Shown here piece by piece: positions 7,548-14,228 of a DNA stretch of 17,421 nucleotides (the stretch's first letter is position 1; every line of letters starts with the position of its first letter). The position numbers and the translations under genes were made by a program. The notes under the pieces are model-generated. The model was not told where the DNA came from and searched no databases. It saw only the letters and a list, made by a program, of their open reading frames with translations. This DNA comes from Acholeplasma sp. CAG:878 (GTDB lineage Bacteria > Bacillota_I > Bacilli_A > RF39 > UBA660), in contig HF989909.1 in the NCBI GenBank assembly GCA_000432255.1, positions 1-17,421 of the forward strand, given 5' to 3'.

Positions 7548-8654
7548 ATGACAAATGTTGAGTGGAATTTTATGTGTATGGAATCTTATAGAGAGTTTCA
7601 AGAAATAATTAATAAACCAGAATATCATGATTTCGCTAATTATATTGAAAACTATGGTTTCGTTGAAATATTTAGTTCAGTTAGAAATATCGCTCAAAAA
7701 GCATTTGATAAGACAGTATATGAATGGTTATGTATTAACAAACGTTTATATGACAAAGGTTTATTAGAGTACGACAAAATAAGAAAACTACAAGAAGTTG
7801 GCTTTATTAAAAAAGGAAGACAATTTAGTAGTAAGGATTTAGAAACTTATAAAGATTTCATAAGTAAAATACCAGAACAAACAAATAGCAGTTTAAAAGG
7901 AAAAGCATTTGAAGAACAACTAATTATAGTAAAAGAATATATAGATAAATATTACTTTGCTAAAAGATGTCCTAACATTACTTTAGATGATTACATTCAA
8001 GAATGTTTAATAGGATTGTTAAATGGAATTGAAAAATATAAAGAACAAAAACCAAAAACTCCATATAAATTATTTATAACTCGTTTTATAAGTGGACATT
8101 TAGCAAATACAATTTATAAAGAAAGACAAGAAGGATATGTTCCTAGCATCACCCCATCATTGGAAGATAGATTACTAGACGAAGACATGAATGAAGCAAT
8201 AATAAAATTATTGCAAAAATTATCAACAAAGCAAAGAACTTTAGTTATGGAATATTTTGGATATTACAGCGAACCACTCAACAAATCACAATTAAGTATT
8301 AAATATGATACCAATAGACAAAATATTGATAAAGCAATTAATGATGTTATGTTAAGACTTCGTTCAATTAAGAATTTAGTTTCTGTTGGTTTATATGAAC
8401 CAAAAAAAGTAGTTGAATCTTCAAGTATAGCTAACACTATTCTAATGGAAAATAAATGTGATGACTACTTTGAAAGATTACAGATTGAAAAGTTAGTTTG
8501 CGAATATATAGAAACTGGAACTTGTAGTGATTTAGAAACATTATTGTCTTTCTTAGAAACTATTGAATTAGAAAGCATCGAAGAATCTATGTTACATTTA
8601 TTTATATTTATCAAAAATGATATTAGAGCTAAATTAAAAGTTAAAAGTATTTAG
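7548..8654 (+). CDS. sigma-70-like protein with N-terminal helicase-associated-type segment
   Basis: This 368-residue protein resembles sigma-70 factors. Residues about 125-195 fit region 2 (ITLDDYIQECLIGLLNGIEKY and the following basic helix), which binds core polymerase and the -10 element. Residues 217-273 fit region 4 (LSTKQRTLVMEYFG, then a helix-turn-helix with YDTNRQNIDKAI), which reads the -35. Only a short linker (196-216) lies between, so region 3 is missing or minimal. Residues 57-86 (YEWLCINKRLYDKG and so on to VGF) fit the second half of the helicase-associated (HA) domain pattern W..(N/Q).R..Y..G.L...(R/K)I..L...GF, a DNA-binding module usually found behind helicases. The 95-residue C-terminal tail is acidic and helical, family unknown. 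The start is supported by GGGAGG at 7535-7540. Its own promoter and terminator flank it. Targets are unknown; it may be an alternative sigma factor or a sigma-derived regulator. Confidence 0.82.
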   Translation: MTNVEWNFMCMESYREFQEIINKPEYHDFANYIENYGFVEIFSSVRNIAQKAFDKTVYEWLCINKRLYDKGLLEYDKIRKLQEVGFIKKGRQFSSKDLETYKDFISKIPEQTNSSLKGKAFEEQLIIVKEYIDKYYFAKRCPNITLDDYIQECLIGLLNGIEKYKEQKPKTPYKLFITRFISGHLANTIYKERQEGYVPSITPSLEDRLLDEDMNEAIIKLLQKLSTKQRTLVMEYFGYYSEPLNKSQLSIKYDTNRQNIDKAINDVMLRLRSIKNLVSVGLYEPKKVVESSSIANTILMENKCDDYFERLQIEKLVCEYIETGTCSDLETLLSFLETIELESIEESMLHLFIFIKNDIRAKLKVKSI

Positions 8655-8667
8655 CTCTTTTTGTTTT
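8625..8667 (+). terminator. intrinsic terminator overlapping the end of the sigma-like gene
   Basis: A ten-pair perfect stem uses AGAGCTAAAT (8625-8634) and ATTTAGCTCT (8649-8658), with a 14-base loop and the tract TTTT-G-TTTT after it. The left arm lies in the last codons of the gene and the right arm contains its TAG stop. Confidence 0.8.
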
Positions 8668-8694
8668 AAAAAAATACAAGTTAAACACTTGTAT
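8668..8694 (-). terminator. intrinsic terminator of the GT2 gene
   Basis: ATACAAGT (8674-8681) and ACTTGTAT (8687-8694) form an 8-bp stem with a 5-base loop; seven Ts follow on the minus strand (8674-8668). It overlaps the stop codon of the glycosyltransferase gene and meets the facing plus-strand terminator, so the two convergent units end back to back. Confidence 0.85.
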
Positions 8695-9862
8695 CTAAAC
8701 TTTTACTATGTTCTATTTTTAACCATTTAACATCTTTGTTTAGTATTGCTTTAAATAAGCAAATAATATATGTTGTAAGGAAAATGGGATTATATAAAAT
8801 AACTTTTATTTTCATTTTATTGTTTATATTTAAATAAGTATTTTCCTTTAAAACCATAATCGAGGTTATTAAAACCATTATTAAATAAACAAATAATATT
8901 AATATGATTGTATTTTTAACATTAAAATAATTAATCAGCAATATTCCGAGCAAACCTATAATTAATAGTATATAAGGGGTTACCCCCATAATTTGATGAA
9001 ATGATGAAGAAAAGTTTTTATTTATTTCCTTTTTCAATAATAAAGGTATATATTTTTTTCTTGCTTCAAAGAAACCTTTAATCCATCTTGTTCTTTGATT
9101 AATAGTAATATTATATTTAACTGGTTGTTCATCAAAAAATATAGCATTTTTAACATAAGTAGTAGTTAAATCATTTAAAGTAGCATATAAAGTTAATTCA
9201 TAATCTTCAGTTAAACTATTAAAAGGATAACCACCTAATTTTTCTATTATATCTCCTTTTATATAAAATCCTGTACCACTTATTGTTAATGTGTTATTGC
9301 ATTTTGTTTTATGTTCGTTTCCTAATGTATTAATCATTGAAAAAGTTAGACTTGAAGCAGCTGCTATAACTGAATCATTTCCGTTTTTTGTATTTCGATA
9401 ACCTATTCCAATATCATAACCATCTTCATAGGCTTCTTCCATATTTTTAATATAATCTTTATCTAAAACATTATCTGCATCAAAAATAAAGTAAGCATCA
9501 TAGTGTTTTTTTTGTTCTAATATTTCCTTAATCGCATCATCCAAGGCATATCCTTTTCTCTTTTTTGATAAATCATGTCTAAATATGATATTCATATTTT
9601 TATTTTTAACAAGTTCTACAGTTTTATCACTTTCTTCTTCGACAATTACATAGACATCATCACTATCAATTTTTCTTGTTTGGTTTAAAATACTATTAAG
9701 TAATTCTTCAATTACTTTTGATTCATCGCGAGCGGGAATTAAAATAGCAAATTTTCCTTTATTATTTTTTTCTTTAGGAACATTACTATTAAAATAAGAT
9801 AAAATATAATCAATTAATAACCAGATTATACCTATTGTAATCAAAATAAAACATACTGTCAT
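8681..9862 (-). CDS. membrane-bound GT2 processive glycosyltransferase
   Basis: This is a family 2 glycosyltransferase of the cellulose/hyaluronan/PNAG synthase type. It probably makes or extends an extracellular polysaccharide from a nucleotide sugar. With the ATG at 9862 the protein has 393 residues: one N-terminal membrane segment (about 1-24), the cytosolic GT-A domain with ILIPARDES, the DAD metal site (128-130), TED (218-220) and the processive signature QRTRW (256-260), then hydrophobic segments at about 291-312, 316-338 and 352-375. The frame also opens at GTG 9874, but the sequence GTGAGGT covering that codon is a well-placed ribosome site for the ATG 12 bases on, so I chose the ATG. 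It has its own promoter inside the end of the upstream membrane gene. Sugar and product cannot be read from the sequence; no export or modification genes are beside it. Confidence 0.88.
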   Translation of the reverse strand: MTVCFILITIGIIWLLIDYILSYFNSNVPKEKNNKGKFAILIPARDESKVIEELLNSILNQTRKIDSDDVYVIVEEESDKTVELVKNKNMNIIFRHDLSKKRKGYALDDAIKEILEQKKHYDAYFIFDADNVLDKDYIKNMEEAYEDGYDIGIGYRNTKNGNDSVIAAASSLTFSMINTLGNEHKTKCNNTLTISGTGFYIKGDIIEKLGGYPFNSLTEDYELTLYATLNDLTTTYVKNAIFFDEQPVKYNITINQRTRWIKGFFEARKKYIPLLLKKEINKNFSSSFHQIMGVTPYILLIIGLLGILLINYFNVKNTIILILFVYLIMVLITSIMVLKENTYLNINNKMKIKVILYNPIFLTTYIICLFKAILNKDVKWLKIEHSKSLDTSV

Positions 9863-9881
9863 AAAATACCTCACTTATTAA

Positions 9882-9910
9882 ATTATATCATTAATTAAAG
9901 GCTATTTCAA
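9882..9910 (-). promoter_or_regulatory. promoter of the GT2 gene
   Basis: On the minus strand TTGAAA (9910-9905) is 17 bases from a perfect TATAAT (9887-9882). It overlaps the last codons of the 127-residue membrane gene. Transcription would begin near 9875, about 12 bases before the chosen ATG. Confidence 0.65.
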
Positions 9911-10274
9911 CATCAATATTATCATCTACTATAGCAATCCCTAGAAATATAATACCGCTTATCAAAATTAGAGCTGAACCAATAAATGATAAAAGTGTTA
10001 GAAATTTTTTCTTATCTGTTTCATTTTCGTCTAAATTTATTAAATCATCATAACTATCTTTAGCAAAATAATAATAAATTACTAATAATATACTAAATAT
10101 GATGATTAATAAATTTTGATATTCTTTCTTACTTTTAAAATCATTATATAAAATATATTCTTTTTCCTTACTATTAGCATAAAAACTTAATATGATTATT
10201 CCAATATATATTAACCATATATAGTTTTCTATTTTAATATCCTTTAATTTATCTAATCTATCTTCATAACCCAT
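9891..10274 (-). CDS. small membrane protein of unknown function
   Basis: I do not recognise the family. The 127-residue product has a short charged N-terminus and three hydrophobic segments at about 17-33, 53-70 and 91-116, separated by strongly charged stretches (ANSKEKEY, and an acidic-then-basic run NLDENETDKKK at 80-90). It ends in an acidic tail (DDNIDVEIAFN). No Shine-Dalgarno sequence precedes the ATG at 10274; a TATTAT box ends 5 bases upstream, so the message may be leaderless. It lies 28 bases upstream of the GT2 gene on the same strand, which also has its own promoter. Small membrane partners (for example IcaD or PgaD) accompany some GT2 synthases, but I see no sequence evidence that this is one. 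Confidence 0.75.
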   Translation of the reverse strand: MGYEDRLDKLKDIKIENYIWLIYIGIIILSFYANSKEKEYILYNDFKSKKEYQNLLIIIFSILLVIYYYFAKDSYDDLINLDENETDKKKFLTLLSFIGSALILISGIIFLGIAIVDDNIDVEIAFN

Positions 10275-10279
10275 ATTAA

Positions 10280-10308
10280 ATAATATTAAATTAATTATTA
10301 AATATTAA
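10280..10308 (-). promoter_or_regulatory. possible leaderless promoter of the 127-residue membrane gene
   Basis: On the minus strand TTAATA (10308-10303) is 17 bases from TATTAT (10285-10280), and the ATG begins 6 bases after the -10. The start of transcription would fall at or beside the start codon. The region is nearly all A and T, so a chance match is quite possible. Confidence 0.35.
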
Positions 10309-10324
10309 TTTGTTATTTTAAACT

Positions 10325-10348
10325 AAAAAAGTGTGTTTATTTCACACT
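10325..10348 (-). terminator. intrinsic terminator of the 290-residue lipoprotein gene
   Basis: AGTGTG (10330-10335) and CACACT (10343-10348) pair around a 7-base loop; on the minus strand a run of Ts follows (10330-10325). It begins 5 bases past the stop codon. Confidence 0.8.
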
Positions 10349-10353
10349 ATGTA

Positions 10354-11226
10354 TTATATAAATTTTCCATTACTTTTTTCTTCAACAATTTTTGGTCTTT
10401 CATATTCATAAATTAACCTAATATCAATGCCATTATCATAATAAAGACTAAATTTGTTTGTAAAATTACTAATGCTAAATGTATTTTCATCGTAACCAAA
10501 TGAAGACACTACAACACTTATAGAATTAGAATTTACTTTACCTAAGTTTCCAAAGTATGCTCTACAATCATTTGAATGAATGAAAAACGAATCAAAGTAA
10601 CTAAGAGAATCTATCTCATTTATTATCTTACTAATTAAATTATCATCTATACATTTAATTAAAACACTTCTATTTTTAGCCTCATCATTTAAACCTACTA
10701 AATTAACTATTTTAATTATTTCATCAATATAATCTGGTTTTTCTGCCATAACACTAACATGAGAACAATTTTGTATATTTTTGATACTTTTCTTTAATTT
10801 TTTTCTATTTATTTTATTTTCAGTAAAAGTAAAACCAAAAGTACAATTGTCTAAATTAAAATCACTAAAATTGATGTTTACATTACTACAAGGTATATAA
10901 TCGATACTTATTTTTTCATGGCTTAGTAAATTAAGTAAATAACCGATTTTTTCATAATCTTCACTTTTTTCAATTTCTTTTATAGTTAAAGTTCCTTCAA
11001 ATAATTTAACTTCATATATTCCTTTTTCGTTTATTTCTTTAATCGTTTTATCGATTTCATAATCTATATTTTCAACTATAACTGGTTTAAAATCGTTGTT
11101 TGGTTTAATTTGTTTAGTGCAAGCAGTTACTGATGTTACAAAAACTAACCCTAAGGCTATTATTCCTTGTTTTGTCAAATTTATTTTTTTACCTAATAAA
11201 TCATCTATTTTTGAATAAAACTTCAT
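10354..11226 (-). CDS. predicted lipoprotein of unknown function
   Basis: The frame opens earlier, but I start at ATG 11226, which has an AGAGGT site and gives a better N-terminus; the product is then 290 residues. The N-terminus is basic (KKINLTKQ), followed by a hydrophobic stretch (about 19-33) and the lipobox VTAC with Cys36, so it is probably a lipoprotein, though the region before the hydrophobic core is longer than usual. The mature part is Asp/Glu/Lys/Asn-rich, with internal cysteines (PCSNV, NCTF, NCSH, KCID, DCRA), and ends without a membrane segment. I recognise no domain. It forms a single-gene unit with a strong promoter and a terminator, between the YtxH operon and the small membrane gene. 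Confidence 0.75.
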   Translation of the reverse strand: MKFYSKIDDLLGKKINLTKQGIIALGLVFVTSVTACTKQIKPNNDFKPVIVENIDYEIDKTIKEINEKGIYEVKLFEGTLTIKEIEKSEDYEKIGYLLNLLSHEKISIDYIPCSNVNINFSDFNLDNCTFGFTFTENKINRKKLKKSIKNIQNCSHVSVMAEKPDYIDEIIKIVNLVGLNDEAKNRSVLIKCIDDNLISKIINEIDSLSYFDSFFIHSNDCRAYFGNLGKVNSNSISVVVSSFGYDENTFSISNFTNKFSLYYDNGIDIRLIYEYERPKIVEEKSNGKFI

Positions 11227-11251
11227 TAAAATACCTCTTTTCAGTTTACAT

Positions 11252-11280
11252 ATTATAACAAAATAAAAAGGAATAATCAA
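11252..11280 (-). promoter_or_regulatory. promoter of the 290-residue lipoprotein gene
   Basis: On the minus strand TTGATT (11280-11275) is 17 bases from a perfect TATAAT (11257-11252), with TG at 11260-11259 making an extended -10. The -35 lies inside the terminator hairpin of the preceding gene. Confidence 0.75.
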
Positions 11281-11288
11281 TATTATTC
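11261..11288 (-). terminator. intrinsic terminator of the YtxH-containing operon
   Basis: On the minus strand GAATAAT (11288-11282) pairs with ATTATTC (11277-11271) around a 4-base loop, followed by CTTTTTATTT (ending 11261). The stem begins in the last sense codon of the ytxH-like gene and includes its TAA stop. Confidence 0.7.
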
Positions 11289-11684
11289 GCTTTCTAATTT
11301 GTTTAAAACTTCTTTTGTAACTTCAATTGCTTTTTCTTTAACAGCACGAGCTGATTTTTCTAATACTGGAGTTCCTTTTTCAATTGCATAATTAACTAAT
11401 TCTTCTGCTTTGTTTTGAACATCTTTAGCTTTCTTTTTAGCTATTTTTAATACTTTTTCTTTATCTAAATCTTCTAATTCTGCTTTTATTTCTTCGATTT
11501 TAATTTGAATATTATCTTTTACTTCTTCAATATCAACTTCTTTTAGTCTTGCAACTAATTCATCGATTTTTTCTTTCAATTCTTTTCTTGTTTCACTACC
11601 CTTTTTAGGTGCGAATAAAACTCCTAGTCCAACACCAACTAATGCGCCTGTTAAAAATTTTCCAAATCCTTTTTTCTTACTCAT
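11283..11684 (-). CDS. YtxH-like envelope/stress protein
   Basis: The 133-residue product fits the YtxH family: a glycine-rich hydrophobic N-terminal segment (GKFLTGALVGVGLGVLFAPK, about 8-27) with the typical APKKGSETRKEL motif, then a long charged region (about 30-130) predicted to be helical or coiled coil. YtxH proteins are general-stress-associated and of unclear function; they are probably anchored by the N-terminal segment with the helix outside it. The start overlaps the end of the DUF948-like gene by 8 bases, which implies translational coupling. The same DUF948 (ytxG)-ytxH pairing is known from B. subtilis. An intrinsic terminator overlaps its stop, so it is the last gene of the four-gene operon. 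Confidence 0.85.
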   Translation of the reverse strand: MSKKKGFGKFLTGALVGVGLGVLFAPKKGSETRKELKEKIDELVARLKEVDIEEVKDNIQIKIEEIKAELEDLDKEKVLKIAKKKAKDVQNKAEELVNYAIEKGTPVLEKSARAVKEKAIEVTKEVLNKLESE

Positions 11685-11958
11685 CTTTCTTCTTTCCTTT
11701 CTTCTTTGTAAATATTTTACTTATACCATTTGAAATACCTTCAACAAATAAATTGCTAAACGAAGCAATAGCATCTGTTGTAGTATCAATGATATTAAAT
11801 AATCCATTTAATTTTCCTACTTTATCATATGCATCATCTACTACTTTATCAACTTTATTTAAAGTTTTAATAAGTCTAAGCATAAGTACAATTGATACAA
11901 TTACCAGTGTAATTAAACCAATGTATAAAACAATTACTAATAGTTCTTTAGCATCCAT
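11677..11958 (-). CDS. DUF948/YtxG-like membrane protein
   Basis: The 93-residue product has one N-terminal membrane helix (about 6-27), a helical stretch with LNKVDKVVDDAYDKVGKLN (33-51), a second moderately hydrophobic region, and a lysine-rich tail (KIFTKKKGKKKDE). Topology, length and the position directly before a YtxH-like gene fit the DUF948/YtxG family, whose molecular role is not known. The start codon overlaps the previous stop by one base (TAATG) and has a strong AGGAGG site. It is the third gene of the operon at 11283-13195. Confidence 0.75.
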   Translation of the reverse strand: MDAKELLVIVLYIGLITLVIVSIVLMLRLIKTLNKVDKVVDDAYDKVGKLNGLFNIIDTTTDAIASFSNLFVEGISNGISKIFTKKKGKKKDE

Positions 11959-12599
11959 TATTTATCCTCCTCATACATCGAATCAATTAAATCAAATAAA
12001 TCTTTATCATCTTTTGGATTTTCAGTTTCAATCTCTTTTTCATCTTCATCTAATTCAATTACATCGGTTAAGTCTTTCAATAAAGTTTCTTCTTTAATTT
12101 CTTCTTTTTCAGTTTCTTTATTAAATAAAATTGAATTTGAACCAAACATTGTATTCTCTAAATCATCTTCTAATGTTCCATATGCTTTCTTTCTAACATC
12201 GTCAATACTTAAACTGGCTGTGTCAGATAGGCTAACTTGTCTTTTACTTGTAATGTCTTCTTTGTGATAATTTTTATCTAAAACACCATAAACTGGAGAA
12301 ATAATTGGTGTTGGTTTAAATATTTTCTTTTCTTCTTTTTTTATGACTGGTTTTTCTTTTAAATAACTAGACTTAACGACTTCTTTTGGTTTTTCTAATT
12401 CCTTGAAATCATCATCGTTGAAGAAGACTGGTGTTTTTGCTTCCTCTTTAAGCACTTTATTATCACTTACATCATCTTCTTTAATTACTTCTCTTTTTAC
12501 TTCAGGAGCTGGAATTTCAACTTGAATCATTTCACTTTTGATTGGCTCTTCCTCACCATCTTCATAAAATAAGTTTTTTACTTTATCTAATAAACTCAT
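11958..12599 (-). CDS. acidic, probably disordered protein with amphipathic N-terminus
   Basis: I do not recognise the family. The 213-residue product is dominated by Glu, Asp, Lys and Pro, with no membrane segment or signal peptide, and is probably mostly disordered. Three ordered-looking pieces stand out. The N-terminus MSLLDKVKNLFYED could form an amphipathic helix, resembling in type the membrane-binding start of SepF. A central motif KPTPIISPVYGVLDKNY (95-111) is rich in conserved-looking hydrophobic and aromatic residues. The C-terminus DLFDLIDSMYEEDK is an acidic hydrophobic helix. No SepF domain follows, so the resemblance is only to the N-terminal helix. The gene overlaps the upstream lipoprotein gene as ATGA and the downstream DUF948 gene by one base. 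It may be a membrane-associated scaffold, which is inference. Confidence 0.75.
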   Translation of the reverse strand: MSLLDKVKNLFYEDGEEEPIKSEMIQVEIPAPEVKREVIKEDDVSDNKVLKEEAKTPVFFNDDDFKELEKPKEVVKSSYLKEKPVIKKEEKKIFKPTPIISPVYGVLDKNYHKEDITSKRQVSLSDTASLSIDDVRKKAYGTLEDDLENTMFGSNSILFNKETEKEEIKEETLLKDLTDVIELDEDEKEIETENPKDDKDLFDLIDSMYEEDK

Positions 12600-13195
12600 T
12601 GTTCTTCACTCTCCTCTAATTTCAAAAAGTCATTTGTTTCTTTTTTTGATGTAAATATATCATATTTTTCTTCTAATACTAAAAATTCATCATCCAACAT
12701 CATAGTAATAACATTGTTATTAAATTTAACTGTCGATAATATATATGAAGCATTTAAAATTACTTCTTCTAAAGCTTCTTCCTTAACTAATGCTTCTATT
12801 TTGGAAAAATTATACATAAATTCAACAAAATATAAATCATCTTGTTTATTTATTTCTAAATATCCATATTTACCATTAATGTTTATACTTCTTGAATAGT
12901 ATGCGTCATTATTTAAAACATATTCTTTTCCAACATTGTAATAATAAGAAATTGTATCAATGTATAAATAATAATAATTTCCGTTTGAATATAATATATC
13001 ATTAAAATCTTCTGTGTCTATATACGACACACCGACAGGAATATAATACTTATAACCTTTTCCAACTTGATTAAATAATGTATTATCTTTTGATAAAACA
13101 ACATCAACTATATTATTTAAATCACTGGTATCTATTCTAACTACTGTACACCCGCTTAAAAGTAAAACGAGTAATAATATTGCAAGTTTTTTCAC
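12596..13195 (-). CDS. predicted lipoprotein, first gene of the YtxG/YtxH operon
   Basis: The 199-residue product has a compact type II signal peptide: MKK, a leucine-rich core (LAILLLVLLL) and the lipobox LSGC with Cys16, so it should be anchored outside the membrane. The mature part is unusually rich in tyrosine and asparagine (for example NGNYYYLYIDTISYYYN, about 72-88), which suggests a beta-rich fold, and ends in an acidic tail. I recognise no domain. The start is GTG at 13195 with GGTG before it; the overlapping ATG is out of frame and meets TGA at once. Its TGA stop overlaps the next start (ATGA). It lies 71 bases after trmB and has an extended -10 promoter of its own. Confidence 0.8.
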   Translation of the reverse strand: MKKLAILLLVLLLSGCTVVRIDTSDLNNIVDVVLSKDNTLFNQVGKGYKYYIPVGVSYIDTEDFNDILYSNGNYYYLYIDTISYYYNVGKEYVLNNDAYYSRSININGKYGYLEINKQDDLYFVEFMYNFSKIEALVKEEALEEVILNASYILSTVKFNNNVITMMLDDEFLVLEEKYDIFTSKKETNDFLKLEESEEQ

Positions 13196-13214
13196 ATTTC
13201 ACCTACTCACATTA

Positions 13215-13223
13215 ATTATAACA
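13215..13223 (-). promoter_or_regulatory. extended -10 promoter of the lipoprotein/YtxH operon
   Basis: On the minus strand TGTTATAAT (13223-13215) is a perfect TATAAT with the extended TG. No convincing -35 lies at normal spacing; that position is covered by the inverted repeat at 13232-13263. Confidence 0.55.
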
Positions 13224-13231
13224 AATTTATT

Positions 13232-13263
13232 AATATTTTACTAGTATTTTATTGTAAAATATT
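13232..13263. repeat. 10-bp inverted repeat over the -35 region
   Basis: AATATTTTAC (13232-13241) and GTAAAATATT (13254-13263) are exact reverse complements with a 12-base spacer. It lies between the trmB stop and the -10 of the lipoprotein operon. It lacks a T-run, so it is at best a weak trmB terminator; an operator covering the -35 region is the other reading. Confidence 0.4.
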
Positions 13264-13266
13264 TGT

Positions 13267-13890
13267 CTATTTATGTGCTTTTAATTTATATATAACCATT
13301 CCCTTTGAAACAAACTTTGCTTCATATTCGGTTTGAATGTTATCTTCATCTAAGTTGGCATATAAATCAAGCTTAACTTCACTTAATTTATAATTTGCTT
13401 CACTTAATGTTATTAATGTGTATTCAAACAAATTTCTATTATCAGTTTTCATTTCAATTTTACATTCATCTTTAAAAATATGCTCATATTTATTTAAAAA
13501 TATAGGACTAGTTAACCTTCTATTAGCATGTCTGTTTTTAGGCCATGGATCAGAAAAATTAAGGTATAACGTATCTATTTCTTTATCAAATACTTCATCA
13601 ATTTTTATTGCGTCACAAAAAATTATTTTTAAATTTGGTAAATTATCTATTTTATCTAATACTTTAACTAATACACTTGCTTGTTTTTCAATAGCAATAT
13701 AGTTAATATCTGGATTATTAATAGCTTTTGTTACGATAAAATTTCCTTTCCCACAACCTATTTCAATTTGAATTTTATTAGTATTATTAAACAATTCACT
13801 ATATTTACCTTTATATTTAGTTGGTTCTTTTATTATATAATTACTATTATTTAATTTTTCCTCGCTTCCTTTTACATGTCTTAAACGCAT
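13267..13890 (-). CDS. trmB: tRNA (guanine-N7)-methyltransferase TrmB
   Basis: TrmB uses S-adenosylmethionine to methylate G46 in the variable loop of tRNAs, in the cytoplasm. The 207-residue product, a normal length, shows the AdoMet motif IEIGCGKGNF (42-51), IAIEKQ (65-70) as the acidic loop contacting the ribose, the catalytic family signature SDPWPKNRHANRR (113-125), KTDN (148-151), and the C-terminal TEYEAKF (187-193) typical of the family. The ATG has GGGAG at about 9 bases and a TATAAT box at 13916-13911. It is divergent from the small coiled-coil gene at 13968. An envelope lipoprotein operon follows it but has its own promoter. Confidence 0.97.
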   Translation of the reverse strand: MRLRHVKGSEEKLNNSNYIIKEPTKYKGKYSELFNNTNKIQIEIGCGKGNFIVTKAINNPDINYIAIEKQASVLVKVLDKIDNLPNLKIIFCDAIKIDEVFDKEIDTLYLNFSDPWPKNRHANRRLTSPIFLNKYEHIFKDECKIEMKTDNRNLFEYTLITLSEANYKLSEVKLDLYANLDEDNIQTEYEAKFVSKGMVIYKLKAHK

Positions 13891-13910
13891 TTAAATCAAC
13901 TCCCTTTATA

Positions 13911-13943
13911 ATTATACACCAAAATAGGAAATTAGCATATAAT
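13911..13943. promoter_or_regulatory. divergent promoter region of trmB and the coiled-coil gene
   Basis: A minus-strand TATAAT (13916-13911) serves trmB and a plus-strand TATAAT (13938-13943) serves the gene at 13968. At 17-base spacing each -35 falls on the other's -10, and neither -35 matches consensus well (TATGCT and TACACC). The two promoters therefore occupy the same DNA and may compete for polymerase. Confidence 0.5.
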
Positions 13944-13967
13944 TAAATTAGAACAAGGAGGAATTTA

Positions 13968-14216
13968 ATGAAAAAAGATAGAAACTGTGGGGCTTATCCA
14001 TATCCTGTTTATCCAATGCCTATAGGACCAATTAATCCAAATATGTATCAAGGAATGTACAATCAACCAACAAACAATTATACTGGTAATCTAGAACAAC
14101 AGGTAAATAATTTAACTAATCAAGTATCTAATTTAGAACGAAGAGTAACCGCACTAGAGAGTTTAGTTGGAAATAGTCCTCAAAACTACAATACTTCTAA
14201 TTTTCAAATGTTATAA
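13968..14216 (+). CDS. small Pro/Tyr-rich coiled-coil protein
   Basis: I do not recognise the family. The 82-residue product begins with a proline/tyrosine/asparagine-rich segment (PYPVYPMPIGPINPN, 11-25). It then has one coiled coil at about 41-69, with an unbroken heptad pattern of L42, V46, L49, V53, L56, V60, L63, L67. The tail is asparagine-rich. There is no signal peptide or membrane segment. Leucine at every d and mostly valine at a suggests a parallel dimer or trimer, so the protein probably oligomerises and displays its Pro/Tyr arm. An AAGGAGG site lies 5 bases before the ATG, a TATAAT box stands upstream, and a strong terminator follows. A coat-like or scaffold role is only a guess. 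Confidence 0.85.
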   Translation: MKKDRNCGAYPYPVYPMPIGPINPNMYQGMYNQPTNNYTGNLEQQVNNLTNQVSNLERRVTALESLVGNSPQNYNTSNFQML

Positions 14217-14228
14217 TTTTTTTATTAA

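Noticed and set aside
9863..9874. GTG start for the GT2 gene
   Set aside because: The GTG is part of GTGAGGT, a ribosome site for the ATG at 9862.
11227..11280. Longer N-terminus for the 290-residue lipoprotein
   Set aside because: The extension covers the promoter and ribosome site; ATG 11226 gives a proper export signal.
11609..12097. Plus-strand open frame of 162 codons
   Set aside because: It is antisense to three well-supported overlapping genes and has low-complexity composition with no ribosome site.
13418..13702. Plus-strand open frame inside trmB
   Set aside because: It is a shadow of the conserved trmB gene, without start signals.
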